Shown: one piece after another, positions 19,127 to 27,959 of the stretch
How the letters are laid out: each line of letters opens with the position of its first letter
Numbering within the stretch: the first letter of the stretch is position 1
Assembly: GCF_000272005.1 (NCBI RefSeq)
Contig: NZ_AKKU01000006.1
Span: forward strand, 1-64,000
Reading direction: 5' to 3'
DNA: 64,000 bases
Origin: Alishewanella agri BL06
Lineage (GTDB): Bacteria > Pseudomonadota > Gammaproteobacteria > Enterobacterales > Alteromonadaceae
The notes under the pieces: model-generated
The model's input: the letters and a program-made list of their open reading frames with translations, nothing else
The model's database searches: none
What the model was told of the DNA's origin: nothing
Translations under genes and position numbers: made by a program

Positions 19127-20731
19127 ATGCTAACAGGCCACATTCGTAACGATATCGACAAACTTTGGGAAAAGTTCTGGACCGGCGGTATCACTAACCC
19201 GCTTACGGTTATCGAGCAAATCAGTTATCTGATGTTTGCCCGCATGCTGGATATGCAGGAAGACATGGCCGAACGCAAAGCTAACCGAACCGGTAAAGCC
19301 TTTTCGCGTATTTTCCCCAATACACCAGAAGGCCAACTGCTGCGGTGGAAAAACTTTAAGCAAAAAAGCGGTAAAGAGCTGCAAAACCATTTAAAGCAGC
19401 AGGTGTTTCCATTTTTTGCCACGCTGGGTAAAAAGTCTGATCAGCAAAACGGTTTGGGCGAAGAGGGTAGCGCTATAGAGGCGCTTGGTCACATTGGCGA
19501 GTATATGCAAGATGCCGATCTTGAGATAAAAAACGAGTCGGTATTGGTAAGCGCCATAGAAATGGTAGATGCCTTGCCGCTAACGCAAAGCGATGTAAAA
19601 GGCGATATATACGAATACCTGTTAAGTAAGCTCACGACGGCCGGTATAAATGGCCAGTTCCGCACGCCACGGCATATTATTGATGCCATGATCGAGCTGA
19701 TGGACCCGCAGCCAACTGATGTTATCTGCGACCCTTCTTGCGGCACCGCAGGCTTTTTAGCCCGCACTATGGAATATCTTAACCGGGTGCATTCCAGCGA
19801 GGCTGGCACCTTTACCGATGAAGACGGCAATAAGCACTACACCGGAGACAAATTAGAGCCGTTCCGTGACCATATTAACAAACAGATGTTTTGGGGTTTT
19901 GATTTCGACACCACCATGCTGCGCGTCTCAAGCATGAACATGGCGCTGCACGGTGTTAATGGTGCCAATATTCTGTATCAGGATAGCTTAAGTAAGTCGA
20001 TTAAAGAGAATTACCCACGCCAGGAAGAAAACTTCTTCGACGTTATTCTGGCCAACCCGCCATTTAAAGGCAGCCTAGACGAAACCAACACCAACCCCGA
20101 TGTACTAGGTTTGGTTAAAACCAAGAAAACCGAGCTGTTGTTTGTCGCACACATTCTGCGCTCGCTTAAGCTTGGCGGCCGCGCCGCGGTAATCGTACCC
20201 GACGGCGTGCTGTTTGGTTCATCCAAAGCACACCAGCAATTACGCCAGGAGTTGTTGGAAAATAACCAGCTTGAAGGCATCGTCAGCTTACCAAGCGGTG
20301 TCTTTAAACCCTATGCCGGGGTAAGCACGGCGATATTGCTTTTTACCAAAGGTGGCACGACCGAGCGGGTGTGGTTTTACGACCTGCAAGCCGATGGTTA
20401 CTCACTGGATGACAGACGCACCGAGCTAAAAGGCGAGGGCTGTAACGACCTGCCCGATGCCATTGCCAAATGGAAGCAGTACCGCCAACTGGTTGAAAGC
20501 AATGCTGAAGAGGGTGATATTCAAAAACTCTTTGGCGATAAAACACAAAAAGCCTTTGTGATAGACGCCAAAGATATAATCGAGCATAAATTTGACCTGT
20601 CGATAAACCGCTATAAAGAAGTGGTGTATGCCGAGCAGCAATATGAAGACCCTAAGCTCATTCTGAAAAAGCTTAAAGCGCTGGAAAGCGAGATTATGGC
20701 TGATCTGGATGAGCTGGAGGACATGCTGTGA
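19127..20731 (+). CDS. hsdM: Type I restriction-modification DNA methyltransferase subunit M
   Basis: 534 residues. An N-terminal helical HsdM domain (about 1-140) is followed by an N6-adenine methyltransferase domain with the SAM motif DPSCGTAGF (202-210) and the catalytic NPPF (310-313). Together with HsdS it methylates the recognition site on both strands and protects the host from HsdR. The ATG directly follows the stop of the RmuC paralogue, and hsdS overlaps its end by 4 bases, so stoichiometric translation is likely. Confidence 0.96.
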   Translation: MLTGHIRNDIDKLWEKFWTGGITNPLTVIEQISYLMFARMLDMQEDMAERKANRTGKAFSRIFPNTPEGQLLRWKNFKQKSGKELQNHLKQQVFPFFATLGKKSDQQNGLGEEGSAIEALGHIGEYMQDADLEIKNESVLVSAIEMVDALPLTQSDVKGDIYEYLLSKLTTAGINGQFRTPRHIIDAMIELMDPQPTDVICDPSCGTAGFLARTMEYLNRVHSSEAGTFTDEDGNKHYTGDKLEPFRDHINKQMFWGFDFDTTMLRVSSMNMALHGVNGANILYQDSLSKSIKENYPRQEENFFDVILANPPFKGSLDETNTNPDVLGLVKTKKTELLFVAHILRSLKLGGRAAVIVPDGVLFGSSKAHQQLRQELLENNQLEGIVSLPSGVFKPYAGVSTAILLFTKGGTTERVWFYDLQADGYSLDDRRTELKGEGCNDLPDAIAKWKQYRQLVESNAEEGDIQKLFGDKTQKAFVIDAKDIIEHKFDLSINRYKEVVYAEQQYEDPKLILKKLKALESEIMADLDELEDML

Positions 20732-21849
20732 GTTGGCAGATAGTAAAGCTAGGTACGTTGGTTGCTATTAAAACAGGTAAGCTCGATGCAAATGCAGCAG
20801 ATATACAAGGCTTATATCCTTTCTTTACTTGTTCTCGCGAGCCTTTGAGAATCAATTCATATGCGTTTGATTGTGATGCAATCTTGATAGCTGGTAATGG
20901 CGACCTTAATGTTAAGCATTACAACGGCAAATTCAACGCTTATCAGAGAACATATGTAGTTACATCGCTATCAGATGAAATTTTATGTACACGATATCTT
21001 TTTCATTTTATGGATAAGTATGTTGAACGCCTTCGTGAATTGAGTATCGGTGGGGTGATTAAATACATCAAGCTGGGAATGCTGACAGACGCAGAAATCC
21101 CACTGCCACCACTAGCCGAGCAAAAACGTATTGCCACGATTCTGGACGTAGCCGACGCCATCCGCCGCAAACGCCAGCAAGCCATCCAACTCGCCGACAA
21201 TTTCCTACACGCCGTGTTTCTGGAGATGTTTGGCGATCCGGTGATGAATCCAAAAGGCTGGGCAATATCATCGGTGACTGCACATGGTAGCTTTAAAAAC
21301 GGTCTCAACTTTGGTAAAGGAGAATCCGGACACTCTCTGCGATATTTGGGTGTTGGTGATTTTAAATCATTGAGCACTATAGATGATATTGGTTCGTTAG
21401 GGAGTGTTACGTTAGATTCGTTGCCTGGGAAAGATTATCTACTTGAAAATGGCGATCTGGTATTTGTTAGGTCAAACGGCAATAAAGAATTGGTTGGTCG
21501 TTGTATTACTATATATCCTGACGGAGAGCCGTTAACTTTTAGTAGCTTTTGTATCCGTTATCGAATTGAAGATGATTCTGTAGCTTCTGAATATCTAAAT
21601 TATTTATTCCGGACTCCGTCCATGAAGCAAACGATGCTGAAAGGAGGACAAGGAGCAAATATTCAAAACATAAATCAAAAAATATTAGGTGCACTTGAGT
21701 TTCCATTGCCGCCTAAAGCACTTCAGGAAAAGTTCTCAAAAATTGTACAAACATATAGAGGTTCAAAGCTCTTTTTAGATTGTGGCTTTGTACATGCTGA
21801 AAGTTTGTTTGCAGCAATCAGCCAAAAAGCTTTTTCCGGCAAACTATAA
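20728..21849 (+). CDS. hsdS: Type I restriction-modification specificity subunit S
   Basis: 373 residues. Two target-recognition domains are visible: residues about 1-120 and about 165-340. Each is followed by a conserved helical spacer, the first being IPLPPLAEQKRIATILDVAD and the second FPLPPKALQEKFSKIV. HsdS sets the bipartite DNA site for both methylation and cleavage. GTG start at 20728 with GGAGG upstream, overlapping the hsdM stop. The first recognition domain is short, so the site cannot be guessed. Base composition is more AT-rich in the recognition domains than in hsdM, as expected for recombining specificity genes. Confidence 0.93.
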   Translation: MSWQIVKLGTLVAIKTGKLDANAADIQGLYPFFTCSREPLRINSYAFDCDAILIAGNGDLNVKHYNGKFNAYQRTYVVTSLSDEILCTRYLFHFMDKYVERLRELSIGGVIKYIKLGMLTDAEIPLPPLAEQKRIATILDVADAIRRKRQQAIQLADNFLHAVFLEMFGDPVMNPKGWAISSVTAHGSFKNGLNFGKGESGHSLRYLGVGDFKSLSTIDDIGSLGSVTLDSLPGKDYLLENGDLVFVRSNGNKELVGRCITIYPDGEPLTFSSFCIRYRIEDDSVASEYLNYLFRTPSMKQTMLKGGQGANIQNINQKILGALEFPLPPKALQEKFSKIVQTYRGSKLFLDCGFVHAESLFAAISQKAFSGKL

Positions 21850-21869
21850 ACTCATTTCAGGGATGAAAA

Positions 21870-23858
21870 ATGAAAATTAAAAATGTGCGCATTAAGAACT
21901 ATCGTTTGCTCAAGGATGTCTCGTTTTCAATAGATGATAAAACAACACTAATTGTTGGGCGCAACAACACTGGGAAAACGTCATTTGCTGAGGCATTTCG
22001 TAGTTTTCTGAACCCTTCAGGGCCAAAGGTCCGTTACGAAGATTTCAACCAATCTTGCCTGAAAGGTTTTGAAGAAGCGTTAAATGCTGTAAGGAGTGGC
22101 GCTGAAGAAGATGCTGTTAGGCCAATGCTTCCAACGATTGAGTTAGAGCTTCAGGTTAATTATCGTGATAATGCTGATGAATATGGTGTTTTGGGCGATT
22201 TTATAATCGATTTTGATGATAAGTTGTTTGATACGATTATCCTGGTTTCATACCAATTAAAAGATGGCAAGATTGCTGAATTTTTTAGCCAGCTCGACAA
22301 CGAAAACCGCAAGCAGTATTTCTCTGAGCTTAGAAAGCGTATTGAGCGTTATTACGAAGCTGTCGTCTATGCTATAGAACCAACTAACCTAGGCAACAAA
22401 ATTCGTGTTGAGTTTGCATCCTTTAAAAAGTTACTGCTATCGGGGCTCATAAATGCTCAACGAGGTTTAGATGACGAAACGCATAATGAACGTGATGTGC
22501 TGGGTAAGTCGTTAGGTAACATATTCAAAAGTTCGAGCAGTGTTGGTGCGCCGGAGGCTTTTAAAGCTCAATCGAATGAGATCAATACTGTTGTCGAAGA
22601 GCTGCAACAGAGAGTAGATACTGACTTTCAACAAAAAGTTCAGGCACTACTGCCAACCTTAAATATTTTTGGTTATCCGGGGCTGCATGATCCTAACTTA
22701 AGTGCTGCAACTGACCTTAATGTGAAGTCACTGTTGGAAAGCCACACAAGAGTCTATTACCAGCGTGACGATCACTTTACTTTGCCTGAAACCTATAATG
22801 GTTTAGGGATGCGGAACTTAATATTCATTTTGTTCCGCATTTACGAGTACTTCCGCGAGTTTCAAAGCTATCAAACGCCTCCGAAGGGACATGTCATTTT
22901 TATTGAAGAGCCCGAAGCTCATCTTCATCCGCAAATGCAGGAAGTGTTCATTCGGCAACTTGAGCTTATTGTTGGGCAATTCCAGAGGGAGTTAAATGAT
23001 CAGCGAGTGTGGCCAGTGCAATTTATTGTGAGCACCCATTCGTCCCATATTGCTAATGAAGCTGATTTTAGCAAAATTCGATATTTCCTCTCAAAAAATG
23101 GAGATGAAACTAGGGTTAAAGACCTTGGAATTGCTTTTCGCAGTCCTGAGGATGCAAATGATAAAGAGTTCTTGCATAAATATCTGACGCTAACAAAGTG
23201 CGATTTGTATTTTGCTGACCGGGCCATTCTTGTTGAAGGGGCAACAGAGAGAATACTGTTGCCTGAAATGATCAAAAAAGTGGATTCCACGACAGGGACT
23301 AACTTGAAACAAAAATACCTATCCGTTGTAGAAATTGGTGGGGCTTATGCGCATCATTTCTATAAATTCATTGATTTTCTTGAGCTGAAGACCCTCTTTA
23401 TAACTGATCTTGATTCAGTAGATTCAAAGCAAAATCATTCTGGAGTAATGGTAAGCAAGGGGGACAGGTCAAGTAACGTAGGGATTTCAAAATGGTTTGG
23501 TGGGGATGGTTACTCTGATTTGGCGGCCATTCGTGCTAGAGATTCAGATTCAAAAATTCATGGGTGTCGACGGATTGCGTATCAGATAAATGAAGATGCA
23601 AGTGGTTTATGTGGCCGCAGTTTTGAAGATGCCTTTATTCTGGCAAATAGCCAATTGTTTAAACTTGATAACCTAACGGGTGATGCACTTGAAAGTGCAG
23701 TTTTTAAGACGGCAAAGGAGATAGGCAAAAAGAGCAAAGCTGATTTTGCGATTGATTACTGTATTAAATCTACAGATTGGCTCGTCCCAAAATACATACA
23801 AGAGGGTTTGGCGTGGTTGGATCAGACGCCTAATGTTGTTGAGGATGTGCAGCCATGA
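21870..23858 (+). CDS. gajA: Gabija endonuclease GajA (OLD-type ATPase-Toprim)
   Basis: 662 residues. An ABC-type ATPase half carries Walker A GRNNTGKTS (30-38), a degenerate signature around YNGLGMRNLIF, Walker B IFIEEPEAHLHP (343-354) and the histidine switch STHSSH (388-393). A C-terminal Toprim nuclease follows, with Glu456 in VEGATE and the metal pair DLD (513-515). This is a class 2 OLD nuclease. Its ATGA overlap with a UvrD-like helicase gene is the arrangement of the Gabija anti-phage system, in which GajA nicks DNA when nucleotide pools fall and GajB supports it. It starts 20 bases after hsdS, so it seems part of the same operon. Confidence 0.9.
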   Translation: MKIKNVRIKNYRLLKDVSFSIDDKTTLIVGRNNTGKTSFAEAFRSFLNPSGPKVRYEDFNQSCLKGFEEALNAVRSGAEEDAVRPMLPTIELELQVNYRDNADEYGVLGDFIIDFDDKLFDTIILVSYQLKDGKIAEFFSQLDNENRKQYFSELRKRIERYYEAVVYAIEPTNLGNKIRVEFASFKKLLLSGLINAQRGLDDETHNERDVLGKSLGNIFKSSSSVGAPEAFKAQSNEINTVVEELQQRVDTDFQQKVQALLPTLNIFGYPGLHDPNLSAATDLNVKSLLESHTRVYYQRDDHFTLPETYNGLGMRNLIFILFRIYEYFREFQSYQTPPKGHVIFIEEPEAHLHPQMQEVFIRQLELIVGQFQRELNDQRVWPVQFIVSTHSSHIANEADFSKIRYFLSKNGDETRVKDLGIAFRSPEDANDKEFLHKYLTLTKCDLYFADRAILVEGATERILLPEMIKKVDSTTGTNLKQKYLSVVEIGGAYAHHFYKFIDFLELKTLFITDLDSVDSKQNHSGVMVSKGDRSSNVGISKWFGGDGYSDLAAIRARDSDSKIHGCRRIAYQINEDASGLCGRSFEDAFILANSQLFKLDNLTGDALESAVFKTAKEIGKKSKADFAIDYCIKSTDWLVPKYIQEGLAWLDQTPNVVEDVQP

Positions 23859-25606
23859 CGCCGCTTAACCCAGCGCAGAGAGCATCAGCTGAGACACTTG
23901 AAAATGTAAGACGTTGTATTGAACAGGGGCAATGCTTCAGATTGGAGGCTGGGGCTGGCGCGGGAAAAACATATTCGTTAATCGAGTCTATTAAATACCT
24001 AATTTCTGTTCGTGCCAATGAGTTTGCTGCAGTTGGAAAGCAGGTAGCGTGTATTACTTATACCAACGTGGCCAAAGACGAAATTAAGACTAGAACGGAT
24101 AATAACCCGATGATTTTTGCGGATACTATTCACGCCTTTAGCTGGAGTATTTTGCAAAATTATCAAGAAAAATTAAGGGAACTTATCCCTACTTTGGGGG
24201 GGAAATGGCATGAAAGAATTTCAGAATCAGTTGGGATACATCGCCAGACTGTAAAGTACGATTTAGGGTTTGCGTCCATAAAAGATAATGAAATATCACT
24301 ACATCACGATGACGTAGTTGCCCTTATGGCCCGTATGTTGGAATTTCCTAAATTTCAGAAATTATTGAAAAGTAAGTTCCCGTTTATTTTCATCGATGAG
24401 TATCAAGATACAGATACTGAACTTGCTGCAAGCATTGTGCATAACCTGATTGATAATGACTCTGGAGTTGTTATTGGGTTCTTTGGCGATCATTGGCAAA
24501 AAATTTATGGCTCTAAAGCATGTGGATTGATTGTGAGCCCTGCCGGGAAAATTACAGAGATTGGCAAACGAGCAAATTTCCGTTCAGATAAAAATATTGT
24601 TGAATGCCTGAATCGTATGCGCCCTGAATTACCGCAGGCTGAATCAGATCCAAACTCTCAGGGAACAATAAAAATTTATCATTCGAATGATTGGCAAGGA
24701 GTCAGGCAAACAGGAGGTCATTGGAAGGACGATCTTCCAGAAGATGAATCTAGGGAATTTATTCAGCAAACCAAATCATTAATGGTCGAACAGGGCTGGG
24801 ATATGTATTCATCTAAAACAAAAATACTTTTTCTGACCAATAACTTGATAGCTGCTGAGCAAAAATTTATAAACCTAGCGAATTGCTTTCAATATACGGA
24901 TGACTATCTGAAGAAAAATGACAAATATATTGAGTTTTTCGTTGATGTTGTTGAATCGACCGCTTTTGCTTTCCAGCATAGAAAGTATGGTGAATTACTT
25001 CAGATAAAAAAGAAAAGCCGATCTTACTTAACGTCGCAAATGGACAAAACCAAGTGGATTACAAACCTTTCTGAACTAATGCAGCGAAGAGCGAATGCCA
25101 GTATTGGTGATGTTTTAGATTTATTAATGTCAACCAATGTGCCTAGAGTTCCAGCGAAGGTTTCAGATACTGAAAGTCGTTACAAAATACTATCAGCGAA
25201 GCCTGCAGCTGAACTGACTGCTGACGAGTTGAGTTTTGTAGAGAAGATTAGCAAGTTGCGGGCAGTTCAATACAGCGAGGTTTCAAACCTGGCTGAATAT
25301 ATAAATGACAAAACACCTTTTTCGACAAAGCATGGGGTAAAAGGTGCTCAATTCGATAATGTTCTGGTGGTTTGTGGACGTGGCTGGAATCATTACAACT
25401 GGGATCAAATGCTTACATGGTTGCAGGACGGCGTACCAGCGGGAAAACAAGAGACATTTGAACGAAGTAGAAACTTGTTTTATGTAAGTTGTTCCAGAGC
25501 TAAACATAACCTTACGCTGCTTTTTACACAGAAATTGTCAGAGAAATCCATTAGCGTGCTTGAGCAGGTTTTTGGCAACACTAATGTTATAGGAAGCCCT
25601 TTTTAA
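23855..25606 (+). CDS. gajB: Gabija helicase GajB (UvrD-like)
   Basis: 583 residues of superfamily 1 helicase: Walker A AGAGAGKTY (32-40), Walker B FIDEYQDTD (179-187), the QxxxIYG-like motif FGDHWQKIYG, and motif VI RNLFYVSCSRAKHNLTLLF near the end. The motif V area reads HGVKGAQFDNVLVV, as in UvrD/AddA-type helicases. It overlaps gajA by 4 bases (ATGA). In studied Gabija systems GajB binds the GajA tetramer and hydrolyses nucleotides. It is somewhat longer than the roughly 500-residue studied GajB. Confidence 0.88.
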   Translation: MTPLNPAQRASAETLENVRRCIEQGQCFRLEAGAGAGKTYSLIESIKYLISVRANEFAAVGKQVACITYTNVAKDEIKTRTDNNPMIFADTIHAFSWSILQNYQEKLRELIPTLGGKWHERISESVGIHRQTVKYDLGFASIKDNEISLHHDDVVALMARMLEFPKFQKLLKSKFPFIFIDEYQDTDTELAASIVHNLIDNDSGVVIGFFGDHWQKIYGSKACGLIVSPAGKITEIGKRANFRSDKNIVECLNRMRPELPQAESDPNSQGTIKIYHSNDWQGVRQTGGHWKDDLPEDESREFIQQTKSLMVEQGWDMYSSKTKILFLTNNLIAAEQKFINLANCFQYTDDYLKKNDKYIEFFVDVVESTAFAFQHRKYGELLQIKKKSRSYLTSQMDKTKWITNLSELMQRRANASIGDVLDLLMSTNVPRVPAKVSDTESRYKILSAKPAAELTADELSFVEKISKLRAVQYSEVSNLAEYINDKTPFSTKHGVKGAQFDNVLVVCGRGWNHYNWDQMLTWLQDGVPAGKQETFERSRNLFYVSCSRAKHNLTLLFTQKLSEKSISVLEQVFGNTNVIGSPF

Positions 25607-25627
25607 GGTAGTAAAAACTCTAATTAA

Positions 25628-25819
25628 TATAGAGAGCAACTAAAAAACGTATGCCAACAGGGTGCGCATGGCGCTGAGCAGTTTACTCGATCGCAGGCGA
25701 GAGCTTTGCTTGGTATGACGATGGTTTTGTCAGCAGAACCTATAGTGGGTTACCACAAGTTTCTGGCTGGAGAAAAGCCAGAAGCAACGGAACAACCGCA
25801 GGTATATGTACAACTGTAA
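25628..25819 (+). pseudogene. Unidentified gene remnant (C-terminal fragment)
   Basis: The 314 bases between gajB and the zorA remnant contain an open frame of 63 codons without a usable start. Its tail reads like protein rather than noise (QFTRSQARALLGMTMVLSAE, then PIVGYHKFLAGEKPEA, ending QVYVQL). I cannot name the parent family. The rest of the gap shows no gene; the last part, up to 25920, may carry the start region of the zorA remnant. Confidence 0.35.
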
Positions 25820-25920
25820 CAACAAGAAGTAGAACAGTGAAAGGATGAGGCATTATCAGGTGTTCGGCCTGTGCAGGTCTGAACAAATACACCCATTACT
25901 AGAGCACTTGGTACGGAGTT

Positions 25921-26809
25921 ATGAGCTTGGAAAGCAATATGGAAACGACTAATTATAGTTTAATAAAATTATGGCCTGAGTTTTCCAGGCTGTTGGCTGG
26001 CGATTTTACCTCAGCTGAGGGCTTAAGTGCGGCGTTTGTTGCGGCGCTTTTTGCTTTAGCCATCATCTTTTCAGCAATGTCGCTTGTTAACTACATTAGA
26101 GCAAGTCGTCATTTGAGTTTTTATAAGCGTTTATTAAAAGGGCTTACGGTTGAGCAATTATTAGATAAGCGCCGTGAGTTAATCAATACCGCCTTACAAA
26201 ATCAGACTTATGGCCGACTATGGCGGGAGTTTGATGAGTCTCTGGTGCATATTCCGCAAAAGCAACGCCTTTGCAATACGCTTGATGCCGCTCACTTTTT
26301 TAATACTCACACTATCTCACGCGGCTTAACCGAAAACCGTTTGTTAGCTGCAGTACCAGGTTTTCTTACGGCTATTGGTGTTATAGGTACTTTTGTAGGC
26401 TTGCAGCTTGGTCTTGAATCTCTGAGGGAGCTTCAGCCTGCTAATACTAGCGTAGGTGATCTAACCCACGGTATTTTCGGCATGATTGGTGGGGCATCGA
26501 TAGCCTTTATGACCTCAGTCTGGGGGTGTGTTTATCAGTGTGCTGTTTAACTTTTTTGAAAAATGCCTTGAGCGTAATATTCGTTCTGCCATCAGTTCGT
26601 TCCAGAATGAGGTTGACTATTTATATCCGCGTATTACTGCTGAGCAAAGCCTATCAAATATCGAAGACTTTACCCGCCAAAGTAACGAGAGCTTAGCTGC
26701 GCTGGATGAAAAGATTGGGCATAAAATGCAAGAGGCGATGAAAGAAGCCTCTAATTTGATCAGTGCTAGCGTGGCGGGGCCGAAGCCGGAGCTGTCGAAT
26801 GATTTTTGA
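25921..26809 (+). pseudogene. Frameshifted and truncated zorA (Zorya proton-channel subunit)
   Basis: The first 200 codons match the MotA/ExbB-like membrane part of ZorA, with membrane helices (SAAFVAALFALAIIFSAM) and the channel segment LLAAVPGFLTAIGVIGTFVG. At the run of five G's (26522-26526) the frame shifts; removing one G restores TSVWGVFISVLFNFFEKCLE and continues through a coiled-coil start to the stop at 26807. Intact ZorA has a much longer cytoplasmic tail (usually about 700 residues in all), and no zorB, zorC or zorD is present. The system is therefore dead; only this fragment of one gene remains. Confidence 0.8.
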
Positions 26810-27126
26810 GCAAGCTTACGTCTTTATTGATGGCCTGGAAGATTCACCGGTGATTTGCGGTGTGGTAACACTGGATCCTGCACGCCGCTATGGTGAGTTT
26901 CGTTATGGTAAAAGCTATCTGCGCCGTTGGCGCCTCGGGCCGGTTCGGTAGTGCAGAAAACTTACTCAGTCATGCCAGCCGTTTTGGGTTAAAAACGGTA
27001 AAAGCCAGAAAACTGATATCGCAGGTGCAGGATTTAGTAAGTGAGTGGCCTAGCTATTTTGCCAGACTGGGCGTGGGAGAGGGGGATATCGAACGTTTAC
27101 ACGGAATTATTCCGCGTATTGATTAA
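26799..27126 (+). pseudogene. hipA remnant with large internal deletion
   Basis: The first part (ATG 26799 to about 26925: EQAYVFIDGLEDSPVICGVV, RRYGEFRYGKSYLR) is the N-terminal subdomain of HipA kinases. From about 26940, in a different frame, FGSAENLLSHASRFGLKTV through SYFARLGVGEGDIERLHGII matches the HipA C-terminus. The kinase core, some 300 residues in intact HipA, is gone and the frame is broken at the junction, so no toxin can be made. The start overlaps the end of the zorA remnant, which may itself be a deletion junction. Confidence 0.75.
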
Positions 27127-27200
27127 GATTTTGTTGTAGTAAAGGCAAAGTAAGATCGCGTCTTTGGTACGGTAAGCATACCGGAGACGGGCGCGTTGTA

Positions 27201-27298
27201 GTCGGCTTAGTTGGTTGCGGGAGCCCAGCTGTTTATGGAGAGCGAACCGACGACGTTCGGGTTCCCGAGGTCTTAAAACAAAAAAACCGACTTTAATA
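27201..27298 (-). repeat. Degenerate tRNA-fMet 3' copy plus terminator, unit 1
   Basis: First unit of a 98-base tandem repeat (the second starts at 27299). Read on the minus strand it holds CCA preceded by the tRNA acceptor-like 3' end (complement of tggttgcgggagcc), then a foreign insert, then the T-arm/anticodon-stem block. It cannot fold as tRNA because the middle is replaced. At its upstream side it shares the hairpin of the terminator at 27280-27303. Confidence 0.7.
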
Positions 27299-27303
27299 GT
27301 CGG
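27280..27303 (-). terminator. Rho-independent terminator (minus strand)
   Basis: On the minus strand CCGACT, a 5-base loop and AGTCGG are followed by seven T's. It lies downstream of the degenerate tRNA copy of 27299-27396 and mirrors the terminator behind the intact tRNA gene. Confidence 0.8.
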
Positions 27304-27396
27304 CTTAGTTGGTTGCGGTAGCCCTGCTGTTTATGAAAAGCGAACCGACGACCTTCGGGTTCCCGAAATTTAGATACAAAAAAACCAGCTAAATGC
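27299..27396 (-). repeat. Degenerate tRNA-fMet 3' copy plus terminator, unit 2
   Basis: Second 98-base unit, about 85% like unit 1 by eye. It keeps the acceptor 3' end (complement of tggttgcgg at 27310-27318) and the block 27338-27361 that equals the T-arm to anticodon region of the intact initiator tRNA, with an unrelated 15-20 bases between them. The unit suggests that tRNA-plus-terminator was duplicated and then decayed. Confidence 0.7.
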
Positions 27397-27399
27397 TGG
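27378..27399 (-). terminator. Terminator of the tRNA-fMet gene
   Basis: On the minus strand CCAGC-ATTTA-GCTGG is followed by seven T's, starting 10 bases after the CCA end of the tRNA gene. This is a compact intrinsic terminator. Confidence 0.88.
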
Positions 27400-27408
27400 C
27401 CTTTAAGT

Positions 27409-27485
<77 letters not shown>

Positions 27486-27491
27486 TCCGTG

Positions 27492-27520
27492 TTATTACAA
27501 CTGAGCAGTGGTTGTAATAA
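27492..27520. repeat. Perfect inverted repeat between the tRNA genes
   Basis: TTATTACAAC (27492-27501) and GTTGTAATAA (27511-27520) form a perfect 10-bp hairpin with a 9-base loop. It lies just upstream of tRNA copy B in the minus direction, so it could be part of that gene's promoter or a processing signal. There is no T-run that would make it a terminator. Confidence 0.5.
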
Positions 27521-27557
27521 GTTGTCTGCAATGTTTGGTTGTTTTATACAATCAATT

Positions 27558-27624
27558 TGGTTGCGGGAGCCGGATTTAGACCTTCGCCCCGTGGTTATAA
27601 AGAGGAGCCCGAGGGCGACTTTCT
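27558..27624 (-). pseudogene. Scrambled tRNA-fMet copy between the two intact genes
   Basis: The complement of the tRNA 3' end is perfect here for about 20 bases, and with upstream flank about 30 bases are identical to the sequence at copy A (27638-27667). The remainder holds rearranged pieces of the anticodon and D-arm region (accttcgccccgtggttata, gagcccgagggcgac). It cannot fold as a cloverleaf and is a tRNA pseudogene. Confidence 0.65.
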
Positions 27625-27647
27625 ATCATCACTTGTCACAATCAATT

Positions 27648-27724
<77 letters not shown>

Positions 27725-27742
27725 TCCGTCATTGCGGGGCGC

Positions 27743-27771
27743 ATCTTAGAGCTTTCGCTTTACATACGCAA
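27743..27771 (-). promoter_or_regulatory. Promoter of the tRNA-fMet cluster
   Basis: On the minus strand TTGCGT (27771-27766), a 17-base spacer and TAAGAT (27748-27743) make a sigma-70 promoter. It is followed by a GC-rich discriminator GCGCCCCGC, typical of stable-RNA promoters under stringent control. Transcription should begin 10 to 15 bases before the tRNA 5' end. Confidence 0.7.
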
Positions 27772-27920
27772 GCGTTAATTTCGCTTATTTGGTTCGGTTG
27801 CCTATTTGCTAAGCAAAGCGGCGGTTTGTTGCTGCTATTGCTCCCTAAATGCTTACCAGGCTGCGCTGAAATAACCTTGGCCGCAACGCTGAGAAAGTGC
27901 GGCGCCAGGGTTGTCGATTC

Positions 27921-27929
27921 TGCTATACT
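27921..27929 (+). promoter_or_regulatory. Extended -10 promoter of rlmKL
   Basis: TGCTATACT is an extended -10 box (TGn then TATACT) 31 bases before the rlmKL start codon. No good -35 box lies 17 bases upstream, which fits the extended -10 class. Confidence 0.45.
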
Positions 27930-27959
27930 AGCGGCCATTTTATTTTAAGGTTTGCTGCA

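Noticed and set aside
21870-25606. OLD-nuclease pair as a PARIS or solitary OLD system
   Set aside because: PARIS pairs an ABC ATPase with a separate Toprim protein. Here ATPase and Toprim are fused and the partner is a UvrD-like helicase with ATGA overlap, which fits Gabija.
9455-27400. Search for integrase, transposase or insertion-sequence ends in the island
   Set aside because: No recombinase gene or clear terminal inverted repeats with target duplication were found on either strand.
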